Of a stretch of DNA of 64,000 bases, positions 12,323-23,884 are shown piece after piece. Location: NCBI GenBank assembly GCA_013365365.1, contig JABVXU010000177.1:41142-105141 (forward strand), given 5' to 3'. The stretch is from Cruorifilaria tuberocauda (Eukaryota; Nematoda; Chromadorea; Rhabditida; Onchocercidae). The first letter of the stretch is position 1; every line of letters begins with the position of its first letter. The notes beneath the pieces were generated by a model, which searched no databases, was not told where the DNA came from, and saw only the letters and a list, made by a program, of their open reading frames with translations. The position numbers were made by a program, and so were the translations under genes.

Positions 12323-13592
12323 TTAACTCTTTTGTTGCATGTGTACATGAAATTTCACAGCTGGTACATTTTCCACCGATGATGTAACTAACGAAGTCAT
12401 ACCGAGATTATACAGTGCACCCCTGTAACTAGCAAAAAAAGATTATCCAGATTATACAGTGCATACAGTTCACTCCTATAAATAAACTCTTGAAGTAAAA
12501 CATCAAAAGAGTTAATTTCTTCGAATGAAAGTAAATAAAAGAACCTTATGATACCACATGGAAAGGCTAAATAGATAGCAGATTCTTCCACATGTTGTTT
12601 CCCTTCCACGAAATTTGTTAAAATGAAAAATTTGTTGTCTTGCACAACATAAATTCCCTAAAATAATATTATAAACAAACAAGCAGTATTCAGATCAAGA
12701 TATTTTCATCTTAAAATACATTCATATCCAAACTAAAGTGATAAAAGAATAACCTGGTGATTAGTACGTAAATTATCCACTTGTCTGCCAAATACAGCAG
12801 TCCAAAATTCTTTGCAAAGAAATTTCATCTTTTCTAATTCAGTGACCATCCTAAAAACATCAAGGATAATAGATATTACAATTCAGCTAGTTATTAAAGT
12901 AATTCAGGAAAGACATAATTTCTAAATGAATTAGGAAAAAAAAACAAATCTCGGTAGGTCTTTAGCAATTTTTTCAACAAGCACGAAACCAACACGATAG
13001 CCAAGAGCTTCCAAACGTGTCTCAGCATTTCCCTGCAATCCTTGATCTACGTACAATCAATATACATAAATACAATGATGAAAAAATTTTTAATTTCATA
13101 AAAATTTTAAAATAACATGCAAATGCTCCATTTCATTGTAAAAATACCTGAATGAAGACTTGTTTCACCGATTTCAATTGTTCATCCAGTAATGACACAT
13201 CCATTTGTGGATTTTCTCGCATTTGTTCAATCCAATTCTTCCGTTTCTCAGTTTGCTCTGTCTGTAATAATTAATAAATGGTTTCAATTTATGTGAAATC
13301 AAAGATAAAAACTTTAGAAACTCAGATAATCAAAGAACAGAATTTAGAATTTCACTTTAATCTTATTTACTACTTCTAAAATCATACAAAAGTTATCAAT
13401 CTCACTTAGAAAATCATTATTAAACATAATTCCTAATGAGATACGGGAGTATGGTGAAGGAATTTTATTTGACTTATAGTACATCGGAAAACTTACTTCA
13501 CGTTGTTTTTCATATCGTATTATTTCAGCATGCAAAAATTCAAACGGGAAACAAGGTCCAGATATTAATGAATTCATCAAGTTGAGAATCAC
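12323..13592 (-). CDS. TRAPPC6: Trafficking protein particle complex subunit 6 (TRAPPC6/Trs33)
   Basis: Subunit of the TRAPP complexes, the Rab exchange factors and tethers for ER-Golgi and Golgi traffic. Six exons on the minus strand: 13592-13497, 13261-13148, 13032-12946, 12850-12754, 12657-12545, 12422-12323. Recognisable blocks in order: ALGYRVGFVLVEKIAKDLPR, FWTAVFGRQVDNLRTNHQG, VVQDNKFFILT, AIYLAFPCGIIRGALYNLG, and a final VPAVKFHVHM strand; all match human TRAPPC6A/B closely. At about 201 residues it is some 40 longer than the human protein, owing to an acidic/basic N-terminal insert. Start: MILN at 13592, or the in-frame Met at 13577. The junction between exons 3 and 4 is odd: exon 3 ends in phase 0 at AGATTT before gttttt, whereas exon 4 needs phase 2, so one base is in excess. 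All other junctions are clean. Family assignment is secure; that one splice site is not. Confidence 0.92.
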
Positions 13593-14645
13593 AGAATCAC
13601 AGAATTATGATCATCGCGAAGTCTCGCATTTAATCAATATCTGCTCTAAAAAAGATTGTTTTAGCAGAAGCAAAATGAAGAAATCCAAAAGACGAATAAG
13701 CCAGTTGGTCCCATGAAATCTCGAAGCAATTTTCATTATGCTAATATCTGTTTTAATTGGTTTTAATACTTGAAGTTCCAATGCGAAAGCATTCTTGGTA
13801 ATCAAATATCACTGTTCGGTGAATGAACTTCACTTGACCTATAGATGACTTTCATCATAAAGTATTCAAAAAAAACCCGAATTATAACATTGATAGTACT
13901 TGCATTTTAACAAAACAATGGAAATTTCTGTAGAATACTGCCTATTTAATTAATTTCTTTTAATATTCTCTCACCAAATAGTTTAAATCCTTTATCCTTT
14001 ATAATGATTGCAATGTGTACATAACAATTTACCTCGCAATTGTTTTAGCTTCCTCAGCATCGATGTTTTGTGGAGGAAAAAATTGCATAAATATGTAAAT
14101 CTCATTGGTATGTTCTGCCAAGTTAGACAAGAAATTTTAATTGTATGGCTTGCAGGTTTTATTTGAAAGCTTTATAGCAAATATTACAATGATGAACCGC
14201 GACATAAAACACAGATCATACCATACAATCGAAAAAAAAAAGGCAGACTAAACAAGTGAGCATATAGACGTCTCAATCTCGTTTGAGAGAATAAGTACGA
14301 TAATATCTCTGCCAAGTGAGCCCATCAGTTTTGGAACAAATTAACATTATATAACATTCTGTAATGAGAGAAACGCAAGATATGAGAGCCTTTATCATTA
14401 TAACATATTTTTTGTTAATCAAATAAAAGATTTAAAAAAAGAGAAAACAACTTTCTTTTCTTTTTAGATAATTAGCTTTTCTTTCTGAATGAAAAGTTTC
14501 AAAACTACATTTGTTTTCGCCCTGCTATTTACCTTTAATTTAAAAAAAAACTTAAAATTTCTACTAAAAAATATATGATAGTATTTTATAATCGCCCTAT
14601 GATGATGCATATAAAGCATATCCCTCAATAACTCTTATTTCTCGT
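13593..14645. other. Intergenic region, no gene seen
   Basis: About 1 kb between two minus-strand genes. A minus-strand frame at 13611-13805 is hydrophobic and short, without splice support. The spacing is longer than in classical C. elegans operons, so co-transcription is possible but not indicated. Confidence 0.6.
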
Positions 14646-16829
14646 TCATAACTTTCTTGGCTTCTTACGTGAACCAGCGCGATGATCGATATCACACTTG
14701 TAACGGTTAGGTATTCCTAAAATTCGTTTACAAAATTAGAGCATCTAATATTAAGAATAAACACAAAAAACACATGAAATGAAAACTACATAATAAAAAC
14801 GGCAATAAAATTTCAAAGTTTCGATTATGCAGCAATAATACTTGCACTTACTTTTGATACGCGTTGAACGACGCAGCTTTTGTTCTGATTGAAGTGCCAT
14901 AGATGACGCGTTAGCATTAGTGGGAGAAGACACAAACGTTACAGAATGAGATTCTCCCATTCCTAAACGTGCTGTAGTGTTTGGAAAAACTGAAGGGCTT
15001 TCATTGATTTGAACAGATCTTCTATCGACTCTGTTTTTTCTCGGAGCCATAGGTTGCCCGGGAGGTCTAGAAGGTGGAGTGATAAAAGCTGCGCCTTCTG
15101 TCCCATTTACCACTCCGGTGATCGTAATACGTTCATCTCCGCTCTGCTCACTAAAAATTAAATTCTATTTTTTTTTCTGTTATTCATATTGTTTTTATAG
15201 CAAAAACAATCTACAATTTCTTATCTCTGCTTATACTTTTAAAAAGAAAGATTAACTAATAATCGCTTACTTGATTAAATAGATAGTTAAAATACACACT
15301 GCTACAGAAGGTTTACAGGACGGGATTATTAATTTCTCGGAGAATGTTGGGTACATCCAACAGTAATTGAGAGTTTAATTCTATAATGAGCCAACTGATA
15401 ACGAACTTGATGAGAACTTCGTTCGAATTCCCACGTCCGGAATCGCTATGGGTTTCATCAAACGACACCGGGGACACCGGTGAAGGCGTTCGCGGTGGAG
15501 TACCATTCGGTCCATACGGATTTACTTCTGGCAAATCTTCCAAAGCTACTGAAGAATAATTATTCAATCAGTGAAATGAAAAAAACCAAATTCATATTCG
15601 AACAACAAGTATCCAAGATTTATCTAAACAATCAGCTGACCTAAGTTCACTGTTTCCTCCGTTGTTACTGCTCCAGCTCGGCGCCGTGTTGATGAACGTC
15701 TGGGTGTTGCACGAATAGGAGACAAATTCGGTAAACGAAGTGGTGTGTTCAATTCAGATGTATTAAGTGAAGAATCGTTACGCTCTCTTTCTTGTTCATT
15801 ATGATTCTCACGTTGAGTGGATTGTGAAAGATTTTGTAAAACATTTCCCCTAAAAGAAACATTTCATCCCTACTGCAACACAATTCAATCCATATTCAGA
15901 AAAATAACTGCAAATTAAATTCACACTTGAATATATTTTAAGTCTATTAAAAAAACGCAATTATCATGTCAGCTATTTCCTGTTAAGATATCTTAATATC
16001 TTACGTAGGCAGAATTTCTGTAAAAAAGCTATTCTCAAATATCTGTTGTATACCAAAATTTGAAAACAACTTATTAAAAAAGCTAACAATTATAAATAAC
16101 GAATGAACAGAATTAAACAATAATACTTCTCCTTACCTCCGACGAATGGGAGTACTCGCCCTAACAGTACCGATTGACTCGGAAAATGGAGAAATATTCT
16201 CTTTATTTTCCTCTTCGGAGTTTACCTCATTAGATGAAAGACTGAAATCACTGATCTTGTATGATATGAAGTAATATTAAAACTATAGTTATAAGAACAG
16301 AACAAGCTTATACAAGCTGCAACATCTTTAATAAAAAATTCGATCATGTTTTGTTTTTAGATAAGATATTAAAGATATACTTCGTGAGGTTCAGACGACG
16401 CAGCAAATTTTCAGTCACTATAACATCATTATTTGACTGACTTTGCGTATTCACCCGTATGCTCGTGCCATTATCAATACCGCTGTCATAACTCGCAGAT
16501 CTAAAAGTATGCACTGTTCTGAACTGTTGATAAAAAGCTCGTTAACTTTTCTGAAAATACTTTCACAAGAGATAATGCTTTCTCCATTAATTAGAGCAAA
16601 TGATGCAATCTTCTAATGCCTTATAATGTTTTCCTTTAATCAAAATTATTTGGACATTGATTGTATAGACTTGAAAATCCCTGAAAAAGATAATTGTGCA
16701 TAATCATAAGTGAATAAATTAACTTTATAATTTTACTTACGTATTCGGATGCAAATCATGATTGATGAATGATCGAGTTCGAATCAAAACACTGATTCCA
16801 TCATTTGATGAATTTCCCATACAATTCAT
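14646..16829 (-). CDS. KEN-box serine/proline-rich protein, probably nuclear
   Basis: Not recognised as a known family. Seven exons join cleanly (16829-16741, 16500-16381, 16250-16137, 15849-15641, 15548-15407, 15150-14852, 14716-14646) into 347 residues ending in a basic tail, GSRKKPRKL. The acceptor TTACAG at about 16872 lies upstream of the first Met (MNCMGNSS), with an out-of-frame ATG between, suggesting a trans-spliced 5' UTR. Visible features: NKENISPF near residues 85-92, a consensus KEN degron; many S/T-P sites (TPIRR, ATPRRSSTRRR, TPPRTPSPVSP, ITPPSRPP); LRRSTRIK near the C-terminus. The protein looks disordered and basic with no membrane segment. KEN plus clustered S/T-P sites fits a cell-cycle-regulated nuclear substrate of CDK and APC/C, but that is inference from motifs only. 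Confidence 0.8.
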
Positions 16830-18986
16830 CTTCACTCGATAACGTCGAATACCATTGAGAGCGAAGAATCTGTAATGCAGTTCTTAAGTGAGAGATTGAA
16901 GACAAAGGGAAACAATAATGAAACTGGAAATAGCATTTTCATTTTCACCTATGTTGTGTATATACAGAATGAATTGCGCGGGTAAACATCATGCGCGGAT
17001 ATATTTATTGCTTCGTCGTAATCTGGAGGAGAGAAAATGATAAATTTGCAGTCTATTTACTATTTGCCTGTTGAAGCTCGTAAATGATTGTTCTCCATAT
17101 GTGCTTTTTTTCCAGGGTGCTTACTCATTAATAATAGTCTCTCATTGTCTATGATTGCCCTTTGACCCTTTCCTTTCGTATCCTCGCTCACAGCTGATAT
17201 ACATATGACATGGTAAACAACAATGCTGCTGTATATGCAATAGAATGCATCGAAGCAATAGAATCAGAGATGATAAGAACTTTGGGTGATACGTTGTGTG
17301 ACCTAGCTGATTATAAATCGCGCGGGCTATACCGGGATATTACATTCAAAAAATAATCAAAGGGTCAGCTAGATGAAATGGAATGAAAATGACCACTAAA
17401 AATGTGGATATCTATATGAAATTTTATGAGTGAAAACAACGTAAGTAAAAATTTACTACTCAAACGCTATCTATAACAATAAAGTCAACTATACATATCA
17501 ATATTAACTATATTGAGATATTCACTACTGATCAGATTACACGTAAGAGAAGATAGATGAAAAGAATTAAAGTGCTAGGAAAGAAAAGAAATTTGAACCA
17601 ATTTATATCCGTCTTTTTTTTTCTAGAAACTCAGCAATTATGAATTTTAACCTTATAGAGATCTAAGTTAGAAATATATTTGTCTGCACTAGAATTCACG
17701 TTTATAATTTTCGAACAGTACAATAAATGAAAAGAACTAATCTGATCTAAAAGATTAATGCAGCTAGTATGTTATTCTCCTCTCTCTTTTTTCCATTTGA
17801 AAAAAAGCACGGTGATTTATGTTTCTCACTATCTTTTAATATTTATAGATATTTTCTTTTCTATCATTTTCTAAACAGTACAGTTTGCCGGCTAATTAAT
17901 TAATCACCCCTCATTTTCTATTTATGGTTTACTTGTTTTTGCAACTTAGATTAATTCCATATCAAAACATAACTAATAATTACCACACTAAAAAAAAACA
18001 AGCTAGCATTTTGCTATATCACAATGTTTACCAGTATTCTCATTCTTAAGATTTAATCCTAGGCAAAATTGCAACTGTAATGGTATTAATAATCTGATAA
18101 TAGTTTTATTGTAAGCTAAATAATGGCTCAAAATTAAGAGATAAATACTTCTATTTTCATTTACGTAATCTTATAAATGGGGAAATTGGCAAAATTATGA
18201 ATAATTTCTTAAAATTTCATAGTGTCGAAAAAAATAGTTAATAATAAACGATATATAACTTACAATAATCAACAGGCTACCTACCGGCCGACCATATTCC
18301 TCCTTTTGCTGTTACACAACTGAAAAACAAATGATCAGATGGATAGGGGAGGGAGGAAAAACGGAATGAAAAAAAAGGAGGGAAATGGAATGTATAATTT
18401 TTATTTCCACTTATAACGTATAAGTCTTATTTGGGTAAAGCGTAAACAATGTACTCTCCCCCCCCCCTCCTCCTCCCGCCTTTAGTTATGCTGTTACGTA
18501 ATTATTCATCCTCTCCAGCAAAGAAGGAACAGCAAAAACAAAAACGGATAACCAACAGAAACGAAGGGGGATTAAATCATAAATATAAATGAATCGCTTT
18601 CTAAAACCAAAACTAAACCGTTACAGAAAGAGTTTGATAATCCTCCTGAATTGAAGAAGATTACTGTAATCACGATAAAATAAACTGAAGTTTATCCTCT
18701 ATTTGCTCACTTAGACTACCTTAAACATATACCTAACTTTTAATATGTCCATAAATTATCTTTCACCACTACTACTCTAATTTTATACGAATTATATAAA
18801 ACTACTTACAACAGACTTCAGAGGACTTTTTAAGTTTACTGTTAAAATATAGATACTGTAAACAAAAAATCAGAGAAGAAATTTGTACAATTCTAGTTGT
18901 TTATATAGATAATCCATTACAAGTAGCCCTTACAAGTAGTTCATGATTTTTGGAAATCGAATCTTTCTGCGAGGTTTCAAGAATAG
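16830..18986. other. Intergenic region, no gene seen
   Basis: About 2.1 kb, AT-rich. It contains a poly-C tract (CCCCCCCCCTCCTCCTCCCG near 18460) and a purine-rich AGGGGAGGGAGGAAAAACGG stretch near 18345. The part near 16860-17040 is probably 5' UTR and promoter of the KEN-box gene. No exon-like open frame was found on either strand. Confidence 0.6.
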
Positions 18987-21900
18987 TTAAGACAATAACT
19001 GGCATGGTTTGGTTAACTGCTTGCTCTTTTTGATTTTCGGAGTTGATATAGGTGATGACATCATCATTGCAAGTAAAGCTTCATCACTTAATTCATCCTC
19101 ATTTGCAATAATTCGAGGAGTTGAATGCGATTTCTGAATCGGACTACTGAAACACTTCCTCTGAATCGAATAGACAATAGAACTGCTGAAGTTTTACACC
19201 AAAACAACAAAAATAAAACCTCTTGGAAAAAGACGAAAATTCGAAATCATCATTAATCTGTTCTTATATATAAGTAAATTTAACCCATTCTTAGATTACT
19301 TTCGAATGCTACTTTTCAATGAAAATACAAAAATATGTTTAAATGAACCAAACTGAATGCTGTCTACCTTTCAAGCGCCAATCTAAGGAGTTCACTGTCG
19401 CTGTCATCATCTATGTGATAAGATGATGTTTGTTGCATTGATTTTGATGATGTAGTTCGCTTTGCAAGTTCTCCAATATTATTGCTGTGAAAATTGTTTA
19501 TGTTTATTTCGTTATTTAATTACTTCCAAATCAATTGAAATAAATAGTTTAAAACCCTGATTACATAAAATATAGACCTTTCCAAAGAATTAAAATGCTA
19601 CCTTTTTTGGCGTTATAATAAAAAACTACTGAAAGGAATTATCACATTCATTTTTTCCATCCGTTCCGCTTTTCTAGACTAATTTCCTATCATTTAACCT
19701 TGGATTTAACTTCTTTAAGTCATAGATTAGCTTCGGGTAAAAATACATTCACGACTCATCACAATATTTGTGCAGAAAAATACTTGAACGGCAATACCAC
19801 AGCAATTATGAAAAATCCTCTAATGGACTAACCAACTAGTTCTCCTTGAGGATGAGGACGGATCAGATTCCAGCTTGCTTTCCATTTTTTTACTACCGGA
19901 TATACTTGCTGTCATTTCCTCCTGAAAGAAGTATTTTGAAATAGCATATATTTCATTAAAACAAACTTTGTTTCCCTTTTCGCTTTTATTCTCTATTCTC
20001 AATATCACTATTTTTTCATGCCCATATTCCTTAGTTCTCTAAGCTTCATATTCTATCATACTATATTTCAGGTTTCTTATATATCGAAGAAAGCAGTTAT
20101 TTTAAGCAAGCTATTTAACCAAATAATTTAAACTATGAGCATCAGGTCCCCACTACTGGAATTTGAGCATGTCCCAAACAAAGATGACTATCAGTTAGCA
20201 TTAATAGATTTCAATTAATAAGCAGCAAATTTCAAATGATGCACAGAATCTAAAAAAGTTTGGATTAATATTGTAATATCAACTAAAAGTACAGCACTCA
20301 CTTTGCAAGGTTTTTTCTGAAATGACGAAAGTTCATTCAAAGCACTATAAGATAAATGTTCTGGAACTATTGTAGAACTAGAAAGCCTTTGGCACTCTGA
20401 TTGGCAAAACGACGCTTTTCTTTGCTTCTCTTTTTTGATCTTATCTGAAAGAAATAGCAAGATCACTGCTATCGAGACCGATTTGATAACCAATTTTGAA
20501 GAATTATTCATAATGTGCTAGCTTCTTTGAAAACTCGAAGAGCATAATGAATCCATATTAAATATAATATAAAATATCAGCATATATAAACAGGTATATT
20601 AAACTTTAGGATCATGCTTTACTTTAATTAAGTTATAAGTTTGAATTTCGTAGATTGATGATAACCTATAGCTTAATTTCAAAAATTACTAATACTGTTG
20701 ATGATGATCTATACTCAAAGTCTGTATTTGAGGTTTCATTTATAACAAAGAAGGCCAAACTCTTTACAATATCAAAATCGAATAACTGGTGAAATCGCTA
20801 TTGAGAACATGAATGCAAAAAAACAACTAAGTAGACTTAATAAAATAGTGTTACCGATAGTTTTTCGAGTTTCTTTGAGGGATTTTTCGTAACGAGTAAT
20901 GTTTGCTAAACGTTCTGCCTTTTTACGCGCTTCTTCTTTTGCGAATGTTTTTTGATCCTGCTTTGGCCTTTCCAATCGTCCCAAGATCATTTTCGGCGAA
21001 ACACGTGTAAGAGCTTTGTACATTTCTGGATTACACGGTCGTGAAAATGAAGTCCACTGAAGAGTAAAAAATGATATAAGATTTCAAAGGATGAATTTCC
21101 TTCAAAAAATACTAATTGATGGATATATACTCATTAACCAAATTATTTTTCTAGTACTTGAACAAAATTGGAAGATAACATGACACATCATATACAATTT
21201 AGACTACCTTAGGAATTTCTTTTCAAATAACCGATCCATCAGCTATCAAACTCCCTAACACTATATTATATTATTGCCTTATATTTTACGATATACATTA
21301 AAAAGATTGCTTTACTGCTAATCTATCGAAACATTAAAGAGCAGGAGCAGGATAGAATCCTACCGAATGAAAAAAGTCTTTTGAAAAATTTCCGATAATC
21401 TCATCTATCGTTTCAACTCATCAAACAATTATCGGCTCATAATATTTCTTACTTTATGAAATCTCTTTATTTTTATTTCTTTTCCTACTTACTACGATCT
21501 CAAAATTATACCAAATGTTAAAATTTTATGTCAAGACTATTAGAATCAAATTAATAAGATAAATCTTACAGATTCATTAGCAGAACGAATAGTTTCATTA
21601 TTAAGGCCTTGATCCCTAATCCACGGGAAGTACTCGTCTGCCTTTTCTTTAAACCAATCTTCGAAAATCTTCTTCTCTATAAATGAAAACTATTATAGCA
21701 AACTTCTACATAAAAGTAATTTTATATTTCAACAAACCCTTTATTTTTTTGAAAAGCATAAAATAGATGAAAAAACAATCAAGAATATTATTCCCTAATT
21801 AATATCAGATAGTAACACAGTTATAATAAAAGTGTGATATCTATTTATAATACTACTATTCTATCAACAACTCAAACCACACAGTCAATTTTTTAAAGAC

Positions 21901-22055
21901 GTTTTTCTTAACCTAATTCTTAGACCATTATTTGTAATTTTTACAGTTTATTTCATATAAGAATTACCGTCTTCGGATGAATTTGCTCGTCGACGCTTAC
22001 TTATCGGTGATTGTTGCCATGAATAATTGTACAAAGCTTTTCTGCGCTCTTCCAT
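18987..22055 (-). CDS. Basic coiled-coil protein, family not recognised
   Basis: Seven exons on the minus strand: 22055-21968, 21676-21570, 21056-20855, 20444-20302, 19921-19837, 19484-19368, 19146-18987; about 300 residues. The start codon sits three bases after a TTTGCAG acceptor, a likely spliced-leader site. Order of features: basic N-terminus (SPISKRRRANSS), an aromatic block (IFEDWFKEKADEYFPWIRDQ), WTSFSRPCNPEMYKAL, a charged helix (QKTFAKEEARKKAERLANIT), a Ser-rich region, then acidic segments IDDDSDSELLRLALER and NEDELSDEALLAMMMSSP, and a basic end. This suggests a nuclear scaffold or DNA-associated protein, but no domain is recognised. The exon 5/6 junction is out of frame by one base with any available GT donor; the frames on both sides are clearly coding, so either a base is missing or an unseen exon intervenes. 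Confidence 0.72.
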
Positions 22056-22379
22056 TGCCTGCAAATTCTGCTGATAATCCAAAAAATGTATTAATGAAAA
22101 CTTAATAACTAAACATGAGGTGAAATTTATACTACACGACAATCACGAAAATTATCTATTAATCTACAGCAACACCACCAACATTTTAATCATTTAGATG
22201 GAACAGTGATTTAGCTAAGAAAATGGATTAGGCCTTAACTGTTCAATGACATGTTACGTGATGAAGATCTAACTCATTCAACATATTAACTATTCATACA
22301 CACCTTACTTCATTTAATTCTTTGTATTGAATCATGCATACATTCAAACGACGTGGCATTATATCTACGGAATCCAACG

Positions 22380-22950
22380 GATGTACCTAAGCAATCTAGC
22401 GTATGATTTAAGCAGTCTGCCATACGTATCCAACAGTTAATCGCACGTATCTCAGCTATCCAGCGTATAATTTAAGCGGTCTGCTATACGTATCCAACAG
22501 TTAATCGCACGTATCTCAGCTATCTAGCGTATAATTTAAGCGGTCTGCCATACGTATCCAAACAGTCTATCTCACGTATCTCAGCAATCTAGCGTATAAT
22601 TTAAGCGGTCTGCCATACGTATCCAAACAGTTAATCAATCGTATGTATCTCAGCAATCTAGCGTATAATTTAAGCGGTTTGCCATACGTATCCAAACAGT
22701 CTATCCCACGTATCTCAGCAATCTAGCGTATAATTTAAGCGGTCTGCCATACGTATCCAAACAGTCTATCTCACGTATCTCAGCAATCTAGGGTATAATT
22801 TAAGCGGTCTGCCATACGTATCCAAACAGTTAATCAATCGTACGTATCTCAGCAATCTAGCGTATAATTTAAGCGGTCTGCCATACGTATCCAAACAGTC
22901 TATCTCACGTATCTAAGCAATCCAACGTACGTACTTAAGCAATCTAGCAT
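22380..22950. repeat. 65-bp tandem satellite
   Basis: About eight to nine units of roughly 65 bp, with internal phrases CAGCAATCTAGCGTATAATT, TAAGCGGTCTGCCATACGTA and TCCAAACAGTCTATC. Some units have TTAATCAATCGTACG instead of TCTATCTCACG. Units at the left end are more diverged (CAGCTATCCAGC, AACAGTTAATCGC). It lies about 330 bases upstream of the start of the basic coiled-coil gene. No coding potential was seen. Units are contiguous, without unique spacers, so it is not a CRISPR array. Confidence 0.93.
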
Positions 22951-23884
22951 TTATATCCGAATAATTCAGCCAACAAAACATTCAACGAATTTTTATAATC
23001 AAGACATTCACGCCGCGTTAAAAATGACATACGCTTGATAATTTAGCAGTATATACTAGCAGAATATTCGTGAATCACGTGAAACGTCAATATCATCAAT
23101 TAATAATTTCAAAAAAGGGGGAGAATAATTAATAACCCATATCATCTATCCCAAATATCTCGATGCATTCCTCCGATGTGTTGCAGTGCCGATTGAATAG
23201 ATGGGCAAGAAGTTTTCAAAGCGAAATCACGTGAACTTGCGCGAATTTGAAAAGGTAACATTTAGATATCACGTACCGTCAATTTCTTCGATACGTCCAC
23301 TTCTCCTTCTGGTTTTTGCTTTTTTAATATATTCAAACTTCTCTGCATTAAATATATTTGTCTATGTTTCAGGTATCAAAACGTATTTTACGTTTTTTCA
23401 AGATTACATTTTTCTCAAATCCCACTTCTCGGTTTTTACAGGATATTCCAGTCAAGATCTATTACTGATTACTTATATTTATTTGAGTGATAGACATTCT
23501 TATGGGTTATCGACTGATAAGAATCTGATAACGATTATAACGACTGATAACGATTAGCCTTGTCTTTTTCGCTTGCAATAATGATAATAAAAAACATGTA
23601 AAAAAAAAGAAGATTAAATTCCATGAGAGTTTTATTCATGAATTCCCTCAAATGTTATTATTAATCATCTTATCATCACCGATATCAATTCATCGCATGT
23701 GTTATCATATCAACTGCCTGCTAATTGATTGATTAGAATTCAATTTTTTCCTAACTATTGACTTTAGAACTAATTTTTTGAGATCATATATCCAAAATAT
23801 AGGAATTTCCATTTTATCATTAACAGAAATACCAAGAATTATTCTTATCTTATTCTTATCATACAAAAAAAGGAATCATTTTTT
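22951..23884. other. Intergenic region, no gene seen
   Basis: AT-rich DNA between the satellite and the 3' end of the transporter gene. An AATAAA for the minus strand (TTTATT at 23631-23636) lies about 250 bases past the transporter stop. A plus-strand frame of 118 codons at 23201-23557 is Phe/Ser-rich without recognisable features and is not accepted as a gene. Confidence 0.6.
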
